This document shows, piece by piece, positions 60,484 through 64,000 of a stretch of DNA of 64,000 nucleotides. Position numbers and translations under genes: made by a program. The stretch covers positions 2,942,501 through 3,006,500 of the forward strand of contig NZ_CP077073.1 of NCBI RefSeq assembly GCF_019139535.1. Reading direction: 5' to 3'. Source of the stretch: Pseudomonas muyukensis (GTDB lineage Bacteria; Pseudomonadota; Gammaproteobacteria; Pseudomonadales; Pseudomonadaceae). The notes beneath the pieces were generated by a model. The model made no database searches and was not told the DNA's origin. It saw nothing but the letters and a program-made list of their open reading frames with translations. Positions within the stretch are counted from its first letter, which is position 1; every line of letters starts with the position of its first letter.

Positions 60484-61002
60484 ATGCACGATCTGGATGA
60501 GCAACAATGGCGCGAACTGCTGCAACGCCTGCGGCGCTTCGCCCTGTGGCTGACCCGCGAACCCGGCAGTGCCGACGACCTGGTCCAGGCCACGGTCGAA
60601 CGTGCCCTGAGCCGTCGTGGCCAGCAGCGCGAACGCGAAGGCCTGCGGCCTTGGCTGTTCACCATCCTGTACCGCTTGTTCCTGGACGGTAAGCGCCGCG
60701 AGCGCCTGCATGCACGTTGGCTGTCCTGGTTTGGCCAGGGCCTTGCCGAGGACACGGCGGGCGATCAGACCGAGCGCATCGTCCTGGCCCAGGCCGACCT
60801 GCAAGCATTCGCGCGCCTGCCCACCGAGCAGCGGGCCTTGCTGTTGCTGGTCAGCGTCGAGGGCTTGAGCTACAAGCAAGCCGCCGAAACCCTTGGCATT
60901 CCCATCGGCACCGTGATGTCGCGGCTGTCCCGGGCCCGCGCCGCCCTGCGTCAACTGACCGAGGGCAACCCTGCGCCCTCGGCCTTGCGGAGACTCAAAT
61001 GA
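60484..61002 (+). CDS. ECF RNA polymerase sigma factor
   Basis: 172 aa. Region 2 about 20-90 (ADDLVQATVERALSR, EGLRPWLFTILYRLFLD) and region 4 about 110-160 (LPTEQRALLLLVSVEGLSYK, AAETLGIPIGTVMSRLSRAR). Divergent from the catalase-like gene and followed by its anti-sigma gene with an ATGA overlap. The paired promoter motifs indicate that it controls both units. Confidence 0.94.
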   Translation: MHDLDEQQWRELLQRLRRFALWLTREPGSADDLVQATVERALSRRGQQREREGLRPWLFTILYRLFLDGKRRERLHARWLSWFGQGLAEDTAGDQTERIVLAQADLQAFARLPTEQRALLLLVSVEGLSYKQAAETLGIPIGTVMSRLSRARAALRQLTEGNPAPSALRRLK

Positions 61003-61751
61003 CACGCTTGATCCCCACTGAAGACGAACTGCACGCCTACGTCGACGACTGCCTGGCGCCTGCGCGCCGGGCCGCGGTCGAGGCCTGGCTGGCGGCCAAC
61101 CCGCAGGAGGCGGCGCGGATCGAGGCCTGGCAAGCGGATGCCCGGCGCTTGCGCGCGGCCCTGGCGGGGTTTGGCGAGCGGCCGCTCGACCCAGGACTGG
61201 CACTGGCGCCATTGCGCAAGCGCTTGCGCCAACGCCGGCAACGGCGCCTGGCTGCGGCGGCCGTGCTGCTGCTGGCCGTGGGCCTGGGCGGGCTAGGGGG
61301 CTGGCAGGCGCGGGAGGCGACGCTGTTCGCCGGGATGTTGCCGATGGCCGATGCCGTGCAAGCCCACCGGATATTCGCCCAGGCCAGCGCACTGGATATC
61401 CAGGCCAGTGATCCGGCGCGTTTGCAAGCGTGGCTGGGCCGCCACTTCAACCGGGTCGGCCAGTTGCCGGACCTGACCGGCTTCGGTTTCCAGCCGGTGG
61501 GCGCGCGCTTGCTGAGCAACGAAGCGGGGCCTGCGGCCTTGCTGGTGTTCGAGGACGGCCAGGGTAAACGCATCAGCCTGTTCCTGCGCTCGCCCGGCGA
61601 GCATTTCGAACGCATGCCCACCGGCCAGCGTACCGAGGGCCAGCTGGCGGCGCGATACTGGTCGCATGGCGACTACAACTTTGCCTTGGTCAGCGCCGCC
61701 GATGATGCGCGCGTCGAACCGCTGCGCAAGGCGTTGGGCGTCAGCCTGTAG
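60999..61751 (+). CDS. Membrane anti-sigma factor
   Basis: 250 aa. Cytoplasmic N-terminal segment (DELHAYVDDCLAPARRAAVE, AWLAANPQEAARIEAW) typical of RsiW/PrtR-type anti-sigma domains but without the HxxxCxxC zinc motif, one membrane helix (about 90-108, LAAAAVLLLAVGLGGLGGW) and a periplasmic domain that probably senses the stress. Translationally coupled to the sigma gene. Confidence 0.9.
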   Translation: MTRLIPTEDELHAYVDDCLAPARRAAVEAWLAANPQEAARIEAWQADARRLRAALAGFGERPLDPGLALAPLRKRLRQRRQRRLAAAAVLLLAVGLGGLGGWQAREATLFAGMLPMADAVQAHRIFAQASALDIQASDPARLQAWLGRHFNRVGQLPDLTGFGFQPVGARLLSNEAGPAALLVFEDGQGKRISLFLRSPGEHFERMPTGQRTEGQLAARYWSHGDYNFALVSAADDARVEPLRKALGVSL

Positions 61752-61763
61752 GTCGGGCAGCGT

Positions 61764-64000
61764 TCATTCGGTCTTGCGCGCCAGGCCCGAAATGATCGCC
61801 GCGGCCAACAGGCCGATGCCCCAGCCGATCAAGGTCTGCAGCCAGATCACCAGGCGCACGGCATGTTGTGCCGTGAGCGCCTGGAACTCCTGGCTGGGGT
61901 CGGCCTTGGGCGTGGGAACCAGCGGCGCCCAGTCGGTTTCCTGCTTGAGGTCGACAAAAGGCATCAGCACATCCAGCGAATAGGCCAGGGGGCTGAACCC
62001 TGTGTACTCGGCGGGTAGCTCGGCGCACAGGTACCAGTTTTCCTTGAGCCTTGGTTTGATCGCTGGCCAGGCCTCGCTACTGTTGGGACGGCAGGCCTGA
62101 TAGGCAGGGTTCTGATAGATGCGTGGGTCGGTTGGGGCGAAGATCCCCACCAGCGCGGCGGCCCAGTAGATCGCTGCGCACGCCAGCCAAGTGCCCACGA
62201 AGTAGTGCAGCAGCTTGATAGGCCGGTAACCGTAGTCGGTGAATTGCCCGTACGCCCAATGCAGGCAACGGCTCACCAGGCGGCTGACCAGGCCTCGATG
62301 TTGGTGCTCGGGATCGAGCGGCTGGTCGATAAGGCCGAGTTTGCGTCTTTCCTTTTCCAGCTCGATGCCAACCCGCCGCGCCTCGGCAAAATGCGCAGAG
62401 TCCTCAAGCACTTGCTTGAGTTGCCACCAGGGTTGAGGACGAAAATCCTCGGCGCGCCGCGCATTGAAGCGGCATACCCCCGGCCAGCGCTTGTTCAGCC
62501 AGCACTTGATCCGTTGGTACCTGCCTGATGGTTGGGTTGGAGTTGGCGCAGCCAGTTGCGCGACCTGCGATTGCAGCCACTTGAGTCGTCTGGCCAGGCT
62601 CAACGGCGGATTGGCGGCCAGTGCGTCGTACTTGAAACCATTGAGGACAATCCGTTCTCCCCAGGTGCCTTCATCGTCATCCAGGCGTCCTACCTGGGCA
62701 TGTTCGAACGAGGCCCTGCTCAATGGCCTGGCGAACTTGAGAAGCGAGAGCGTGCCCTGGATCCGGGTCTTTTTCAGGCTGAGGGTTTCAGTCGCGTCGG
62801 TGGCGAATGTACTGCGATCGCAGCGCAACTCACCTTCGATGCAGGCATCGTTGAATGCAACACTGCCATTGGCCTGAATATTAAGTACGACCTTGCCTAG
62901 GATTTTCGATTGGTTGGCATTGAGCGATCGACTGCCAGCATCGCCCTCGAACCGTGCATGGTTGAAGATCAAGTCGCCTTCGAACGTCGTGCACAGCAGC
63001 CTTACGGTGCCTTTGGCGTAGAAATCGGCAATGAAATGCGCATCTCTGCCGATGGTCGCGGCATCGGCGCTCAGGGCAGTGCCATTGTCTCCATGCAGCC
63101 GAGCCGCTGAGCAGACCAATTGTCCACTGATTCGGGTTGTTATCAGCCGCACCTCGCCAAACACCTCGATTTGAGCCAGCTTGAGGCTGCCGTCAATCGT
63201 TGCCCCATCGAACGTGATGGCTTGTCCGCTCGCTTCGAAGCGACCTTCTAACATGACGTTGTCTTTGATTTGCGCTTTGCTGAATCTGACCAGGCCTTTG
63301 GCGTTGAAACCTTTGCGCAGGTACAGCCCACCTTGGAGAGTGCAGCCATTGGCGTTAATTGCCGCTCGGCTTCCCCCATCGAATGTGCCGTGGAGGTCGA
63401 GGGTGGCACCGATCTGTGCTCTATCGAGCTTGAGTTGGCCTTGCACCTGCGCTTCATGCATTTGCAGGCTGTGCGTTACCCGGCTCCCAAACAAGTCAAG
63501 CGCCAACCCCTCATGGCTCATGAATGTGGAGTTGGAAAATCGTAAAGCGCCACCGATCCTGGCATGCTGGCAACGGATGCTGTCGAGCGTTGAATCGTCA
63601 ATGACGACGTTGGAACCGGTGGTGATGTTGTTGAGAATCAGCGCAGGTTCAGCCCTGGCGTGCAGTGAACACTCCAGGCAATAAAGTACGCCGTTGATCT
63701 GTGTACCGGGAAGTGCCAGAGCCTCGCCGCTTCGCACCTTCTGAAGCAGGAGGTTGCCTTGGATGTTGGCATTCCAGGCTTTCAGACCTTTGGCTAGCGA
63801 AGTGTCGACGAGGTGAAGATCGCTCTGCAAGGTGCAGCGATTGGCAACGATCGCGGGTAACCGGCAACCACGCAGGCGGAACGCGCCTGCGACGTGGGCT
63901 TCGCTGAGCATAAGTTGTTGTTCGAAGGTGCAGTCTTGCAACTCGAAGGGCGCTGTGGTGGTCGTCTTGCGCAGATCGAGACGCCCTGAAATATAAGCCC
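61764..64000 (-). CDS. Large beta-helix membrane protein (N-terminus outside window)
   Basis: At least 745 residues are visible; the frame is open to the window edge. Residues up to about 440 of the visible part consist of irregular short beta repeats (GALRFSNSTFMSHEGLALDL, QGQLKLDRAQIGATLDLHG) like a right-handed beta-helix of pentapeptide or bactofilin style. Then a basic linker and two membrane helices (LLHYFVGTWLACAAIYWAAA and LVIWLQTLIGWGIGLLAAAI) near the C-terminus. Similar proteins are often labelled membrane-associated oxidoreductase without evidence for that activity. Function unknown. Confidence 0.8.
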   Translation of the reverse strand, partial: AYISGRLDLRKTTTTAPFELQDCTFEQQLMLSEAHVAGAFRLRGCRLPAIVANRCTLQSDLHLVDTSLAKGLKAWNANIQGNLLLQKVRSGEALALPGTQINGVLYCLECSLHARAEPALILNNITTGSNVVIDDSTLDSIRCQHARIGGALRFSNSTFMSHEGLALDLFGSRVTHSLQMHEAQVQGQLKLDRAQIGATLDLHGTFDGGSRAAINANGCTLQGGLYLRKGFNAKGLVRFSKAQIKDNVMLEGRFEASGQAITFDGATIDGSLKLAQIEVFGEVRLITTRISGQLVCSAARLHGDNGTALSADAATIGRDAHFIADFYAKGTVRLLCTTFEGDLIFNHARFEGDAGSRSLNANQSKILGKVVLNIQANGSVAFNDACIEGELRCDRSTFATDATETLSLKKTRIQGTLSLLKFARPLSRASFEHAQVGRLDDDEGTWGERIVLNGFKYDALAANPPLSLARRLKWLQSQVAQLAAPTPTQPSGRYQRIKCWLNKRWPGVCRFNARRAEDFRPQPWWQLKQVLEDSAHFAEARRVGIELEKERRKLGLIDQPLDPEHQHRGLVSRLVSRCLHWAYGQFTDYGYRPIKLLHYFVGTWLACAAIYWAAALVGIFAPTDPRIYQNPAYQACRPNSSEAWPAIKPRLKENWYLCAELPAEYTGFSPLAYSLDVLMPFVDLKQETDWAPLVPTPKADPSQEFQALTAQHAVRLVIWLQTLIGWGIGLLAAAIISGLARKTE

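Overview
The window is chromosomal DNA of a Pseudomonas, most likely of the P. putida group. It is GC-rich. The block thrS-infC-rpmI-rplT-pheS-pheT-ihfA-merR-tRNA-Pro has the standard pseudomonad order, and a ribose operon, MexEF-OprN, HPPD and short palindromic REP-like repeats of putida style flank it. No sequence search could be run; all names come from reading motifs and protein sequence.

Region 1 (1-4282): ribose and nucleoside salvage. The end of rbsC, then rbsR, rbsK and rbsD, and a nucleoside hydrolase with a signal peptide. Exported hydrolase, ribose permease, mutarotase and kinase form one route from nucleosides to ribose-5-phosphate. Region 2 (4254-5968): a small unknown gene, an I78-type inhibitor lipoprotein, a cold-shock protein and a small cysteine-containing exported protein. 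Region 3 (5969-13776): the translation block. The thrS leader carries a hairpin that looks like the anticodon arm of tRNA-Thr(GGU), infC has an ATT start, and the block ends at tRNA-Pro(GGG).

Region 4 (13777-28738) is accessory DNA beside the tRNA. It holds an AlkK-like acyl-CoA ligase plus acyl-CoA dehydrogenase and an aldehyde dehydrogenase, on either side of a PrpR-type sigma-54 activator gene. I can read a sigma-54 promoter and upstream palindromes for both target units. Then come an IS630 transposase remnant, a two-gene unit of unknown function (a 140-aa protein and a 607-aa protein with a YaaW/UPF0174-like N-terminus fused to a long helical region), an HD phosphohydrolase, a small unknown gene, a membrane protein, a metY fragment and another membrane protein.

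Region 5 (28857-43993): an SCO/cytochrome c protein with a large multicopper oxidase, a DapA-like/class II aldolase pair opposite an HTH-cupin regulator, AraC and LysE genes, a TerC-CBS-CorC membrane protein preceded by a proline-rich 29-codon reading frame whose stop overlaps its start, RarD, a CSS-EAL phosphodiesterase, HPPD and a DJ-1/PfpI protein.

Region 6 (44121-64000): a cytosine deaminase of the fungal FCY1 type overlapping a hybrid histidine kinase, a TPR protein, mexE-mexF-oprN, a TetR-controlled SDR/DsbA-like pair, an HTH-cupin regulator with an MFS exporter, a catalase-like/cytochrome b561 pair divergent from an ECF sigma/anti-sigma pair (both units carry the same GGAATAA-N14-CGTC promoter), and a large beta-helix membrane protein cut by the window end.
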